Source: an uncultured Coriobacteriaceae bacterium (GTDB taxonomy: Bacteria > Actinomycetota > Coriobacteriia > Coriobacteriales > Eggerthellaceae). From it: a DNA stretch of 64,000 nucleotides. Under the pieces are notes generated by a model that saw nothing but the letters and a program-made list of their open reading frames with translations, had not been told where the DNA came from and did no database searches. Position numbers and translations under genes: made by a program. How positions within the stretch are numbered: position 1 is the stretch's first letter; every line of letters starts with the position of its first letter. Below are positions 16,896 through 25,612 of this stretch, piece by piece. The stretch spans positions 62,001 to 126,000 of the forward strand of contig CALDCB010000011.1 in NCBI GenBank assembly GCA_937937585.1, written 5' to 3'.

Positions 16896-17156
16896 ATGAC
16901 TTTGATCGAACCCAAAATGGACAAGCTCCTTGATGAAACCGATAACGATCGTTTTCTTTTGTGCTCGCTTGCTTCCAAGCGCGCACATGACATCAACGAC
17001 ATGATGCGTGGTCAGCGTGATCGCGCTATTCAGCTTCAGACTGCTGTCGATATCGCTCGTGCTTCTAAGAAGAAGCCCCTGAGCATTGCTTTCGCAGAGA
17101 TCGCTCGTGGCGACGTCTCTTACGATCCTGAGTCCATCGACGTTAAGAATCACTAA
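16896..17156 (+). CDS. rpoZ: DNA-directed RNA polymerase omega subunit
   Basis: Small assembly subunit of RNA polymerase, 86 residues. The segment FLLCSLASKRAHDINDMMRG matches the conserved omega signature (L..A.KRARQIN), and KPLSIAFAEIARGDVSYD is the typical C-terminal part in Actinomycetota. It stands directly after gmk, as in many bacteria, and just before thiI. Confidence 0.93.
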   Translation: MTLIEPKMDKLLDETDNDRFLLCSLASKRAHDINDMMRGQRDRAIQLQTAVDIARASKKKPLSIAFAEIARGDVSYDPESIDVKNH

Positions 17157-17162
17157 AATCGC

Positions 17163-18449
17163 ATGTCAGAGCATCATCAACGAATTTGTCTCGTTCATTA
17201 TCACGAGATTGGCCTGAAAGGTCATAACCGTTCGAAATTCGAGATGCGTCTGTCCAAGAATATCGAGGCGCTCCTTGAGGGTTATCCGGTGGTCACCATT
17301 CATCGAATCTCGGGGCGCCTTGTCGTGTTCCTGAAAGAAGGAACCGATCTTCAGACGGCACTCGAAGTTTCCAACGCCATGCTTGGCATCCCTGGTGTTG
17401 CACGCATTTCCTGCGGCTATAAATGCGAACGCATTCTTGATGTGATGTGCAATGTGGCCATTAGCGCGCTTTCCGAAGTCGAAGATTTCACCTCATTCAA
17501 GGTGAATGCGCGGCGCAACCACACCGACTTCCAAACCAACTCCATGGAAATGAACCAGATCGTCGGTTCTGCTCTGTGCGAGGCGTTCCCCGATAAAAAG
17601 GTGAAGATGAAGAACCCTGATGTCACCGTTGGCGTCGAGGTGGTTCAAAATGCAGTCTTCATCTATGCTCGCAGCGAACGCGGCATCGGTGGCTTGCCCG
17701 TTGGCAGTTCTGGTAGGGTAGTCTCCTTGCTTTCCGGAGGTATCGACTCTCCTGTAGCCCTCTGGCGCATCGCTCGTCGCGGTGCCATCTGCATTGGCGT
17801 TCACTTCAGCGGACGCCCTCAAACGTCTGACGCAAGCGAATACCAGGTTGACGACATTGCCCGCGTTCTCGAGAAAACCGGCTGCATTGCCCGGGTTTAC
17901 GTTGTGCCCTTCGGCGATTATCAGCGTGAGATCTCACTAAAAGTTCCACCTGCACTCCGTATCATCATGTACCGCCGCCTTATGTTCAGAGTCGCTGAGG
18001 AAATCGCTCGTCGCGAGCATGCTGGCGCGCTCGTTACCGGTGAAAGCTTGGGTCAGGTTGCATCGCAGACGCTCGACAACATCATGGCAACCAATGCTGT
18101 TGTAAGCCTCCCCGTTTTCAGGCCTCTTATCGGTACCGACAAACTCGAGATCATCGAGGATGCGCAGAAGCTTGGCACATTCGAAATCTCTTCTCAGGAT
18201 ACTCCTGATTGCTGCACTTTGTTCATGCCTCGAAATCCCGAGACTCATGCGAACTTGCAGGACGTTGAAGAAGCCGAAAAAGTTCTGCCCATTGACGAAT
18301 GGGTAAGCGTCATTGCAGATTCTGCCGAGGTCCACGATTATGCATGCCCGTCTTACAAGCGCAAGCGTAATAAGACGAATCAGAACAACCATGATGAAGG
18401 TAGCGCCTCAAGCGTAGAATGCGCTGAGAGGTTAACCATCCGGTCTTAA
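17163..18449 (+). CDS. thiI: tRNA uracil 4-sulfurtransferase ThiI
   Basis: Transfers sulfur to uridine 8 of tRNA, and in some bacteria also supports thiazole synthesis. The 428-residue protein has the ferredoxin-like and THUMP domains in its first 170 residues and a PP-loop pyrophosphatase motif VSLLSGGIDSPVALW near residue 185. It lacks the C-terminal rhodanese domain of the E. coli enzyme, as in Bacillus-type ThiI, so sulfur must be delivered by a partner cysteine desulfurase. The start follows rpoZ by six bases, and a terminator follows the gene. Confidence 0.94.
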   Translation: MSEHHQRICLVHYHEIGLKGHNRSKFEMRLSKNIEALLEGYPVVTIHRISGRLVVFLKEGTDLQTALEVSNAMLGIPGVARISCGYKCERILDVMCNVAISALSEVEDFTSFKVNARRNHTDFQTNSMEMNQIVGSALCEAFPDKKVKMKNPDVTVGVEVVQNAVFIYARSERGIGGLPVGSSGRVVSLLSGGIDSPVALWRIARRGAICIGVHFSGRPQTSDASEYQVDDIARVLEKTGCIARVYVVPFGDYQREISLKVPPALRIIMYRRLMFRVAEEIARREHAGALVTGESLGQVASQTLDNIMATNAVVSLPVFRPLIGTDKLEIIEDAQKLGTFEISSQDTPDCCTLFMPRNPETHANLQDVEEAEKVLPIDEWVSVIADSAEVHDYACPSYKRKRNKTNQNNHDEGSASSVECAERLTIRS

Positions 18450-18488
18450 GTTCTATGGCTTGTAACGACTAAACCTTTATATCGATTC

Positions 18489-18523
18489 AAATGGGCTGCG
18501 ATTAGAATCGCACCCCATTTTTT
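18489..18523 (+). terminator. Intrinsic terminator after thiI
   Basis: Stem AAATGGG (18489-18495) with CCCATTT (18514-18520), a small internal loop, then an inner stem GCGATT with AATCGC, followed by more T. It closes the mihF-gmk-rpoZ-thiI unit. Confidence 0.85.
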
Positions 18524-18641
18524 ATTGCAACGTACTTCAATTCATGTTGCTTCACCGCTTGTTTTACGTAAGCAGCTGTTGGATCCAGGTTATATGGTTG
18601 TCGGATCTTCCAACTAGCCTCTTATCAAAAGGGAGGCAACA

Positions 18642-19331
18642 ATGGAAATTCGCAACAAGCTTGAACTTGAAGACATCAAATCTTTTCTAACGCGCTTATG
18701 GCAACAAAAGAAGATGTCGATTATCGCTTTCGGAATCGCTGTTGTTGTTATTCTCGGTGCCATGCTATTCGCGTTCGCACCAAATAAGAACGATCAATTA
18801 CTCATCATGTCCACCGAAGAGCAGAAGGCAAACAGCGAAGGCTCTTATAGCGATTCCTTAACCGAGGCTGCCCCCGAACGCACGATATTCGTCCACGTTG
18901 CAGGCTCTGTTTCAGCTCCAGGATTGTATGAACTCCAAGAAGGGGCTCGTGTTAATGACGCGATTAATATAGCCGGATGGTTTACTGATGAAGCCGATCA
19001 AACATCTTTGAATCTTGCTCGCACCCTAACTGACGGTGAGCAATTATTCGTACCCTCAAAAACTGGCGAGAGCAGCTCAGGTGCACCAAACGCATCTATC
19101 AGCTTCGGTTCGAATTCGAACACATCTGAAACGGCCCCGAAAATCAATGTGAATCGCGCTAGCGAAGGCGACCTGCAATCGATACCTGGAGTAGGCCCAT
19201 CTTTGGCCGCGAAAATAATAAAAGACCGGGAAAGCAATGGACCCTTCGCTTCCGTCGATGACCTTACTCGAGTTTCAGGCATTGGCGAAAAGAAGCTCGA
19301 ATCCATGCGCGAGTTCATTACTATTGGGTAA
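18642..19331 (+). CDS. comEA: ComEA-family DNA receptor (competence protein)
   Basis: Membrane-anchored receptor that binds incoming double-stranded DNA during natural transformation. The 229-residue protein has a short cytoplasmic N-terminus, one membrane helix near residues 26-45 (IIAFGIAVVVILGAMLFAFA), an SLBB/soluble-ligand domain around residues 85-145 (VHVAGSVSAPGLYELQEGAR), and two helix-hairpin-helix units at the end (LQSIPGVGPSLAAKII and LTRVSGIGEKKLESM). GGGAGG lies before the ATG. comEC follows by seven bases, making a DNA-uptake operon with holA. Confidence 0.93.
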   Translation: MEIRNKLELEDIKSFLTRLWQQKKMSIIAFGIAVVVILGAMLFAFAPNKNDQLLIMSTEEQKANSEGSYSDSLTEAAPERTIFVHVAGSVSAPGLYELQEGARVNDAINIAGWFTDEADQTSLNLARTLTDGEQLFVPSKTGESSSGAPNASISFGSNSNTSETAPKINVNRASEGDLQSIPGVGPSLAAKIIKDRESNGPFASVDDLTRVSGIGEKKLESMREFITIG

Positions 19332-19338
19332 ATCTACG

Positions 19339-21702
19339 ATGAATGGTCATTGTCGCACTCAGGATGTGCCCATCAGGCCGATGCCGCCCCGGCTATTTCT
19401 CTGTGGGTTGGTCTTTTGGGGGACAACTGCATTTCTGATTATCATGCTTCGAACAGCAGAGCTGCCCTCACCGTTATTCCTTCAGGCTCTTTGTGCGGCG
19501 TGTTTGATTGCGGCGGTTTTCTTCGTTTTAATGCAAAAGAGACGCAGTAGTTTATGGTGCTTAATAATCTGCTTCTTTTTCCTTGGCATCGTTTTCGGGG
19601 TAGCGCATGCAACAAGCATGACGTCAATTTCAAGCGAGCTGATGGCTTCAGCCATCACTGAAGGTACGCTCACTCTTAAAGAAGATGCACGAGAAGGCCG
19701 ATTCGGGAACCAGGCATTGTGTGATCTGGTCACATCAGATGGGAATCGCTATCGAGTTTTAACTCAATTCCCTCAATGGGTCGAGACTGATCGTGGTTTT
19801 CACTTTGGTGACTCATTCCAGGCTCACTTTAAAATCATCGATCCAGCCTTTAGCAAGTCTGATTTATGTTGGAAACGGGGAGCGGTCGCGAAACTTCAGA
19901 TTGTCTCTTTTAAGCCGTCTGAACATATATCGCTATTTGATGGACTCTACGCAATCAGAAACAACGCCATCAATGCTTTTGAGAACCATTCCTCTCAGGG
20001 AGTTGATAACGATTCCATTGCGCTTATGGAAGGTCTATCCTGCGGGTACCGTGTTCGGTTATTCGATAGCGATTTGTACTCATCCATCAAGCGTGACGGT
20101 TTGGCTCATCTTGTTGCCGTCTCTGGAGCTCATCTCGTGACAGTAACGACGATAACGATGGCGGGTCTCAATGCAATCAAGCTTCAACGTAGACTGGTTG
20201 TCTTCCTATTATCGTCGGTCATCATTGCATACCTCGCCCTTTCGGCTTTCCCTATATCCGCAATCAGATCGGCAATTATGAGCATTGTCGGAATCGCATC
20301 GATTGTAAGTTCGCGTCGTTCTTCCTCGTTGAACTCCTTAGGGTTATGCATCATAGCCATTGTTTTATCTGACCCTGCAAGCTCACTATCGATATCGCTG
20401 CTGCTGTCCTTTGCGTCTACCGCCGGCATAGTCTTCTTTGCAAGCTATTTTCAATATGTTATAGACTCGATGCTGCTCCCACTTCCTCGATTTCTAAAAG
20501 AGACCCTGTCTTTAACTATTGCGGCAAATATCATCTGCATGCCCATTTCAGTTGCATTGTTCTCGCAACTCCCACTTGTGAGCGTTTTTGCAAACATGAT
20601 CACCGCGCCCCTATTCCCAGTTCTATGCGTTGCTTCGCTGGCTGTAGGCCTATCGGCAACCGTATTGCCCTCAGCATTCGCGCCTCTTCTGACAATCGCG
20701 ACTCCCATTTTCAACCTGTTCGTTCGCATTGTTGAATTCGTCGCATCGATTCCTTACTCAAGCATTCCATTATCGATGCCTACTTGGGTGGGATTTTCCG
20801 TTTCGCTTCTGTCCTGCATTCTTCTTTGGATTACCTGGCCACACATTAAAGGCGGGTTATTACCATTCTCGTTTTCAGCCTTCATATTAATAGTCGGCGT
20901 TTCTCTTGGCATATTGACCGCAACGACGGGCACGCGGATCGTCATGCTTGATGTAGGGCAGGGTGACGCGATCTTATTACAAAGCAGGGGTCGAAATTTA
21001 CTTATAGATACCGGCAATCAGGATTCAATGCTTCGAGAAGCACTCGCTAGAAATATGGTTTTCAAACTTGATGGGGTAGTAATCAGCCATGCCGACGACG
21101 ACCACTACGGATCGCTTTCTTCCTTATCTTCCTACATTACCGTCGATCGTATTCTCCTTGCTAATGACACCGCTAATTGCCCGTGTGATTCATGCGAACA
21201 ATTGCTGCAAAGCGCCGAAGCGTGTTCACCCGAAATCACGTATATGAAAATCGACGACAGAGTTGAATTTGGAGACTTCTCGCTAAAGGTAGTCTGGCCA
21301 AGCGAATTCACAGATGAAGGGGGCAACACCGATAGCCTCTGCTTGGTTGCCGAAGCAGACGTGAACGACGACGGCGAAGCCGATGCCCTGGCACTGTTCA
21401 CGGGAGATGCGGAAATACAGAACCTCGAGGCAATCGCGAAGAAGGAAGATCTTTACGCCATCGACATTTTGAAGGTTCCCCACCATGGCTCAAAAACCGG
21501 TACAAATGACAAAATCGCAACTCGACTTCAGCCGATAATTTCTTTGGTGAGTTGTGGTGCAAACAATAGATACGGCCACCCTCACAAGGAGGTAGTTGCG
21601 GCTTTAACCGAAGCAGGTTCAACGATATATCGGACTGACGATCACGGGGACGTTTCATGCAAAATCGAAACAGACAGGTTGCTGATCACTACTCAAAGGT
21701 AG
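19339..21702 (+). CDS. comEC: ComEC/Rec2-family DNA uptake channel
   Basis: Membrane channel that takes single-stranded DNA into the cytoplasm. The 787-residue protein has hydrophobic segments at the N-terminus, the competence domain core (GLAHLVAVSGAHLVTVT, SAIRSAIMS) with many membrane helices to about residue 540, and a C-terminal metallo-beta-lactamase domain with LDVGQGDAILLQ, SHADDDHYG and VPHHGSKTGTN. All three modules of a full-length ComEC are present. The ATG at 19339 is chosen because longer in-frame starts lie inside comEA. With comEA it suggests natural competence, though pilus genes are not in view. Confidence 0.93.
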   Translation: MNGHCRTQDVPIRPMPPRLFLCGLVFWGTTAFLIIMLRTAELPSPLFLQALCAACLIAAVFFVLMQKRRSSLWCLIICFFFLGIVFGVAHATSMTSISSELMASAITEGTLTLKEDAREGRFGNQALCDLVTSDGNRYRVLTQFPQWVETDRGFHFGDSFQAHFKIIDPAFSKSDLCWKRGAVAKLQIVSFKPSEHISLFDGLYAIRNNAINAFENHSSQGVDNDSIALMEGLSCGYRVRLFDSDLYSSIKRDGLAHLVAVSGAHLVTVTTITMAGLNAIKLQRRLVVFLLSSVIIAYLALSAFPISAIRSAIMSIVGIASIVSSRRSSSLNSLGLCIIAIVLSDPASSLSISLLLSFASTAGIVFFASYFQYVIDSMLLPLPRFLKETLSLTIAANIICMPISVALFSQLPLVSVFANMITAPLFPVLCVASLAVGLSATVLPSAFAPLLTIATPIFNLFVRIVEFVASIPYSSIPLSMPTWVGFSVSLLSCILLWITWPHIKGGLLPFSFSAFILIVGVSLGILTATTGTRIVMLDVGQGDAILLQSRGRNLLIDTGNQDSMLREALARNMVFKLDGVVISHADDDHYGSLSSLSSYITVDRILLANDTANCPCDSCEQLLQSAEACSPEITYMKIDDRVEFGDFSLKVVWPSEFTDEGGNTDSLCLVAEADVNDDGEADALALFTGDAEIQNLEAIAKKEDLYAIDILKVPHHGSKTGTNDKIATRLQPIISLVSCGANNRYGHPHKEVVAALTEAGSTIYRTDDHGDVSCKIETDRLLITTQR

Positions 21703-21711
21703 AATTATTTT

Positions 21712-22680
21712 ATGGCAATTGATGGATTCATAAACGCATATCTTGCGGTTGGCGCGGACACACTGAAAAGACAGCGTGTGATCGAGCGTTTGCGCTCACG
21801 ACTTGAAAAATTCGGTGACATTACATTCAACAACGATGTCTTTCAAGGCGACAACGCTGATGGCGCCGAGATAGTTGCCGCTTGCAATACGCTACCGTTT
21901 GCCAGCGAAGTCAGACTCGTAGAGGTTCGCGATGCCGACAAATTGTCAAAAGCATCAACGGAAGCGCTTATCTCGTATCTGAGCGCTCCCTGCGAATCAA
22001 CTATTTTGATGCTTTCGGCCGAGAAGCTAGCTAAAAGCACACGTCTGTACAAAGCAGTTGCAAACCTTGGAAAGAATGCGATCATCGATTGCACGCCCAT
22101 GAAAAAGCAGGAGCTCGCTAGCTCGCTTCGCTCCATGGCGGTCTCCCACGGTTTCACCATGACCCCAGGCGCTTGCGAAAAACTACTCGAACTAGTTGGC
22201 GAAGATACGGTTCGCATTGATACCGAGCTTAAGAAACTTGCCCTAGCTCACAACGGTAACGATCCTGTCACCGATAGCGAGGTTGCTTCGCTGGTGGCCA
22301 GGACGAATGAAGCGAAACCGTGGGACCTTGTTGACGCTTTTGCAGCACGCAACCTTGCCCGGTGTTTCCATCTGCTTCCTCAACTTTCACAGTCGTCTCC
22401 ATTCTTCTTGCTTGCACAGTGCCAAACTCGCCTACGCGAGCTTCTTTGCACCAAAGCGCTCGAGCGACAGGGAAGAGCCCGCGACCTTGCAACCGTTCTT
22501 GGGGTACCACCTTGGAAGGTAAAAAACCATGTGCGCTGGGCGCGTGCTTTTAGCGAGCAGCAACTGGTCGAAGCGCTCATCTCGTCTCGCGATGCAGAAA
22601 TGAAGATGAAGAGCGGTACTGACCAGGTAAAGGTTTTCCAGGACTGGATGTGCGCTTCTATCGCACGTCGCATCCATTAA
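21712..22680 (+). CDS. holA: DNA polymerase III delta subunit
   Basis: Clamp-loader subunit that opens the beta clamp. The 322-residue protein has normal HolA length and order: N-terminal GADTLKRQRVIERL, an AAA+-like fold without a Walker A loop, LMLSAEKLAKSTRLYKAV near residue 100, the ...GEDTVRIDTELKKLAL segment near residue 165, and a C-terminal collar region LREL...GRARDLATVLGVPPWKVK. It follows comEC by nine bases, the usual comEC-holA-rpsT arrangement, with rpsT here on the opposite strand. Confidence 0.92.
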   Translation: MAIDGFINAYLAVGADTLKRQRVIERLRSRLEKFGDITFNNDVFQGDNADGAEIVAACNTLPFASEVRLVEVRDADKLSKASTEALISYLSAPCESTILMLSAEKLAKSTRLYKAVANLGKNAIIDCTPMKKQELASSLRSMAVSHGFTMTPGACEKLLELVGEDTVRIDTELKKLALAHNGNDPVTDSEVASLVARTNEAKPWDLVDAFAARNLARCFHLLPQLSQSSPFFLLAQCQTRLRELLCTKALERQGRARDLATVLGVPPWKVKNHVRWARAFSEQQLVEALISSRDAEMKMKSGTDQVKVFQDWMCASIARRIH

Positions 22681-22708
22681 GCATCCCTTATCCTTAACAA
22701 GCGTATTG

Positions 22709-22749
22709 AAGCAAGGAAGCCGTCGATTTGTTCGACGGCTTCCTTGCTT
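22709..22749. terminator. Long hairpin at the holA/rpsT convergence
   Basis: A perfect 18-pair stem, 22709-22726 with 22732-22749, around a five-base loop, lying 28 bases after holA. It has no T-run on either side. It probably ends the holA transcript or blocks read-through into rpsT, but it is not a standard intrinsic terminator. Confidence 0.6.
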
Positions 22750-22759
22750 ACTCGATAGA

Positions 22760-22796
22760 CAAAAGAGAAGCGCCCCTGAGGTGGGGCGCTTCTCTT
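22760..22796 (-). terminator. Intrinsic terminator of rpsT
   Basis: A 14-pair stem, AAGAGAAGCGCCCC (22763-22776) with GGGGCGCTTCTCTT (22783-22796). Read on the minus strand it is followed by TTTTGTC, so it ends rpsT about 40 bases after its stop. Confidence 0.85.
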
Positions 22797-22834
22797 CTTG
22801 ATATGCGGATGAACCCGTAGGTTCAAGAAAAAGC

Positions 22835-23326
22835 TTATTCAGCAGCTTCCTCGGTAGCAGCATCAGCCTCTGCGGCAGCGGCGGCAGCCTTCTTCTCAGC
22901 AGCTGCCTTCTCGGCCTTCTGCTGCTCCTTGACGCGCTTCTGCTTCTCGACAGCAGCGGCAGCGTAAGCTTCCTTGCGGGCAGCCTTAGCGGCAGCCTTC
23001 TTGGAGCCGGTAGCTTCCTGCTTCTTAGCCTCGGGCTTCACGTAAGCAGCGCGAACCTCATCGGTAACGATGGTGTTCGCAAGCTTCATAACGCCGCTCT
23101 TACGATTAGCGGCCTGATTCTTGTGGATAACGCCCTTGGAAGCTGCCTTGTCAAGCAGACGGCAGGCGGCAAGTGCAGATGCGTATGCTTCTTCGGCATT
23201 GCCAGCAGCGACTGCTTCGCGGACGCGACGAATGCCGGTTTTCAGTTCAGACTTGACAGCGCGATTACGCATACGAGATTTCTCGTTGGTGATGATGCGC
23301 TTCTTTTGACTCTTGATGTTTGCCAC
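22835..23326 (-). CDS. rpsT: Ribosomal protein S20 with long C-terminal extension
   Basis: S20 binds 16S rRNA early in small-subunit assembly. The first ~88 residues are a normal S20: NIKSQKKRIITNEKSRMRN at the start and GVIHKNQAANRKSGVMKLAN at the end. The start is GTG at 23326 with GGAGG seven bases before it; the frame remains open further upstream but S20 homology begins here. The protein runs on to 163 residues, and the last ~75 are almost only Ala, Lys and Glu, predicted to be a long charged helix. That nearly doubles the usual 85-90 residues. The tail is in frame and has a terminator after its stop, so it is not a sequencing artefact at the end of the gene as far as can be seen. Confidence 0.93.
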   Translation of the reverse strand: MANIKSQKKRIITNEKSRMRNRAVKSELKTGIRRVREAVAAGNAEEAYASALAACRLLDKAASKGVIHKNQAANRKSGVMKLANTIVTDEVRAAYVKPEAKKQEATGSKKAAAKAARKEAYAAAAVEKQKRVKEQQKAEKAAAEKKAAAAAAEADAATEEAAE

Positions 23327-23372
23327 TCTTATCCTCCGTTGTAATATCTTGTTTCCAAACGAAAACCTGTAG

Positions 23373-23403
23373 ATTTTAACATACAATACCAGCATAAATG
23401 CAA
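23373..23403 (-). promoter_or_regulatory. Possible rpsT promoter
   Basis: On the minus strand TTGCAT (23403-23398) and TAAAAT (23378-23373) are separated by 19 bases, a little longer than ideal. This would give a leader of about 40 bases before the GTG of rpsT. Confidence 0.4.
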
Positions 23404-23533
23404 CTTGGCTTGGTAAAATAATCCGTACAGCACAAAACACGGATGATCCATGCCGATAATCGCACTGACTGCGGCATTGCATTACGCTGCAAACACTATA
23501 GACCATATACGTCACGTAATGAAAGATGACTGA

Positions 23534-25360
23534 ATGAGCCAGAAGAACGCCATATCTGAGCACGATCCTTCGCGGATCAGGAACTTTTCAATCATTGCGC
23601 ACATCGATCATGGCAAATCCACGCTCTCCGATCGTATCCTCGAACAAACCGGCGCCGTGTCCGAACGAGACATGCGCGCGCAGCTTCTGGATAGCATGGA
23701 CATTGAACGCGAACGTGGAATCACCATCAAAAGCCAAGCCGTTCGCGTCACGTATACCGCCGATGATGGCGAAACGTATGAGTTCAACCTCATCGACACA
23801 CCGGGTCACGTCGACTTCACGTACGAGGTAAGCCGCTCGCTTGCCGCATGCGACGGCGCCGTCTTGGTAGTCGATGCTACGCAAGGCGTCGAGGCCCAAA
23901 CCGTTGCTAATGCCATGATGGCAATGAACGCTAACCTCGAAATCGTCCCGCTCATCAACAAAATCGATCTTCCTTCCGCCGAACCGGAACGCGTCAAAGC
24001 GGAAATCGAAGACGGTTTGGCCATCCCAGCCGAAGATGCAGTCCTTTGCTCTGCGAAAACGGGTGTGGGCGTTCACGACCTTCTTGAAGCCGTCGTGTAC
24101 AACATTCCCGCCCCTCAGGGCGACGGAGACGCACCTCTTAGGGCCCTTATCTTCGACTCCTATTTTGACCCATATCGCGGCGTCATCGCCTTCGTGCGCA
24201 TCGTCGATGGCAGCGTTCGCAAGGGCGATCAAATCATCATGATGGCAACGGGCACCAACGCCCTTGTCGAGGAAGTTGGCGCTCGCACACCGAAGGAGCA
24301 GCCGCTCGACAGTTTGAACTACGGCGATGTCGGCTATATCGTCACTGGTTTGAAGGATGTTTCCGAAGTTAAGGTAGGCGACACCATCACCCTAAAATCC
24401 ACGCCAGCAGATAAAGCTCTGCCCGGCTATCGCGACGTCAAGCCAATGGTGTTTACCGGTTTGTACCCCATCGACTCCGACCAGTACGAGCAACTGAAAG
24501 ACGCCCTTGAAAAGTTGTCCCTTAACGATCCTGCCCTGATCTGGGAAGCCGAAACTTCTCACGCACTCGGATTCGGATTCCGAGTCGGATTCTTGGGCCT
24601 TTTGCACATGGAGGTCATCGAAGAGCGCCTCGAGCGCGAATTCGGCCTTAACCTGTTGTGCACGGCACCCTCGGTCGAGTATCACGTCTTCAAAACGAAC
24701 AAGGAGATGATCTCCCTTCACTCGCCGCAAGAAATGCCCGATCCAGCCGAGATCGATCACGTCGAGGAGCCGTATCTCAAGGCTAAGATCCTTGTTCCGC
24801 CCGATTACGTCGGTGCTGTCATGGACCTGACCGTTTCGCGTCGCGGCACGTTCGTCACCATGAACTACTTGTCGCAGAACACGGTCGAAATGGTCTGGGA
24901 GATCCCCCTTAGCGAACTCATCATGGACTACTTCGACAAATTGAAGTCCAGCACCCGCGGCTATGCTTCGCTCGATTACGAATTCGACGGCTACAAACCT
25001 TCTCAGTTGGTGAAGCTCGATATCCTGCTTTCCGGCAAACCCGTCGATGCCCTTTCCTTCATCATTCACAAGGACAAGGCATACGAGCGCGGAAAAGTCC
25101 TAGCGCAGAAGCTCAAAGACATCATTCCGCGTCAGATGTTCGAGGTGCCTATCCAAGCTGCCGTTGGCGGTCGAATCCTTGCCCGCGAAACCGTCAAGGC
25201 AAAGCGCAAGGACGTTTTGGCCAAGTGCTACGGTGGCGACATCAGCCGCAAGCGCAAGCTTCTTGAAAAGCAGAAGGAAGGCAAGAAGCGCATGAAGAGC
25301 ATCGGCAACGTTGATGTGCCCCAAGAAGCATTCATGGCCATCTTGAAGGTTGACGACTGA
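23534..25360 (+). CDS. lepA: Elongation factor 4 (LepA)
   Basis: Translational GTPase that remodels stalled or initiating ribosomes. The protein has the normal length of 608 residues. G-domain motifs are IAHIDHGKSTL near residue 20, DIERERGITIKSQ near residue 57, IDTPGHVDF near residue 87 and NKID near residue 141. The LepA-specific C-terminal domain ends with GGDISRKRKLLEKQKEGKKRMK-like residues followed by VPQEAFMAIL. The gene is divergent from rpsT; the start has only a weak ribosome site (GAAAG). Confidence 0.96.
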   Translation: MSQKNAISEHDPSRIRNFSIIAHIDHGKSTLSDRILEQTGAVSERDMRAQLLDSMDIERERGITIKSQAVRVTYTADDGETYEFNLIDTPGHVDFTYEVSRSLAACDGAVLVVDATQGVEAQTVANAMMAMNANLEIVPLINKIDLPSAEPERVKAEIEDGLAIPAEDAVLCSAKTGVGVHDLLEAVVYNIPAPQGDGDAPLRALIFDSYFDPYRGVIAFVRIVDGSVRKGDQIIMMATGTNALVEEVGARTPKEQPLDSLNYGDVGYIVTGLKDVSEVKVGDTITLKSTPADKALPGYRDVKPMVFTGLYPIDSDQYEQLKDALEKLSLNDPALIWEAETSHALGFGFRVGFLGLLHMEVIEERLEREFGLNLLCTAPSVEYHVFKTNKEMISLHSPQEMPDPAEIDHVEEPYLKAKILVPPDYVGAVMDLTVSRRGTFVTMNYLSQNTVEMVWEIPLSELIMDYFDKLKSSTRGYASLDYEFDGYKPSQLVKLDILLSGKPVDALSFIIHKDKAYERGKVLAQKLKDIIPRQMFEVPIQAAVGGRILARETVKAKRKDVLAKCYGGDISRKRKLLEKQKEGKKRMKSIGNVDVPQEAFMAILKVDD

Positions 25361-25412
25361 TAAATCTTGATGCCTTCCAGCATCAAACGACACAACGGAG
25401 AAACGACCAGCA

Positions 25413-25601
25413 ATGAGGAACGAAGAAGAAAACTGGCTTGAAGACGCCTTCAACGAAAAGAAGGATCAGGAACTCAATGATGCTCGCATGGGCGGATCTT
25501 CAAAGCTTCTTGTCGGCATCGGCTGCCTTGGCGCCGTCATCCTGACCGTCATCTTCTTCGTTTCCAGCCTGGGTCTCCTCAGCGCTATTTCCGCTGCATA
25601 G
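25413..25601 (+). CDS. Small single-pass membrane protein, unknown
   Basis: A 62-residue protein that I do not recognise. The first 30 residues are acidic and polar (NEEENWLEDAFNEKKDQE). The second half is one hydrophobic helix, about residues 31-58 (LLVGIGCLGAVILTVIFFV). GGAG lies about 14 bases before the ATG. It sits 52 bases after lepA and 11 bases before dus, in the same direction, so it is probably co-transcribed. The coding bias looks like its neighbours. No function is proposed. Confidence 0.6.
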   Translation: MRNEEENWLEDAFNEKKDQELNDARMGGSSKLLVGIGCLGAVILTVIFFVSSLGLLSAISAA

Positions 25602-25612
25602 AGGAGTTCGTT

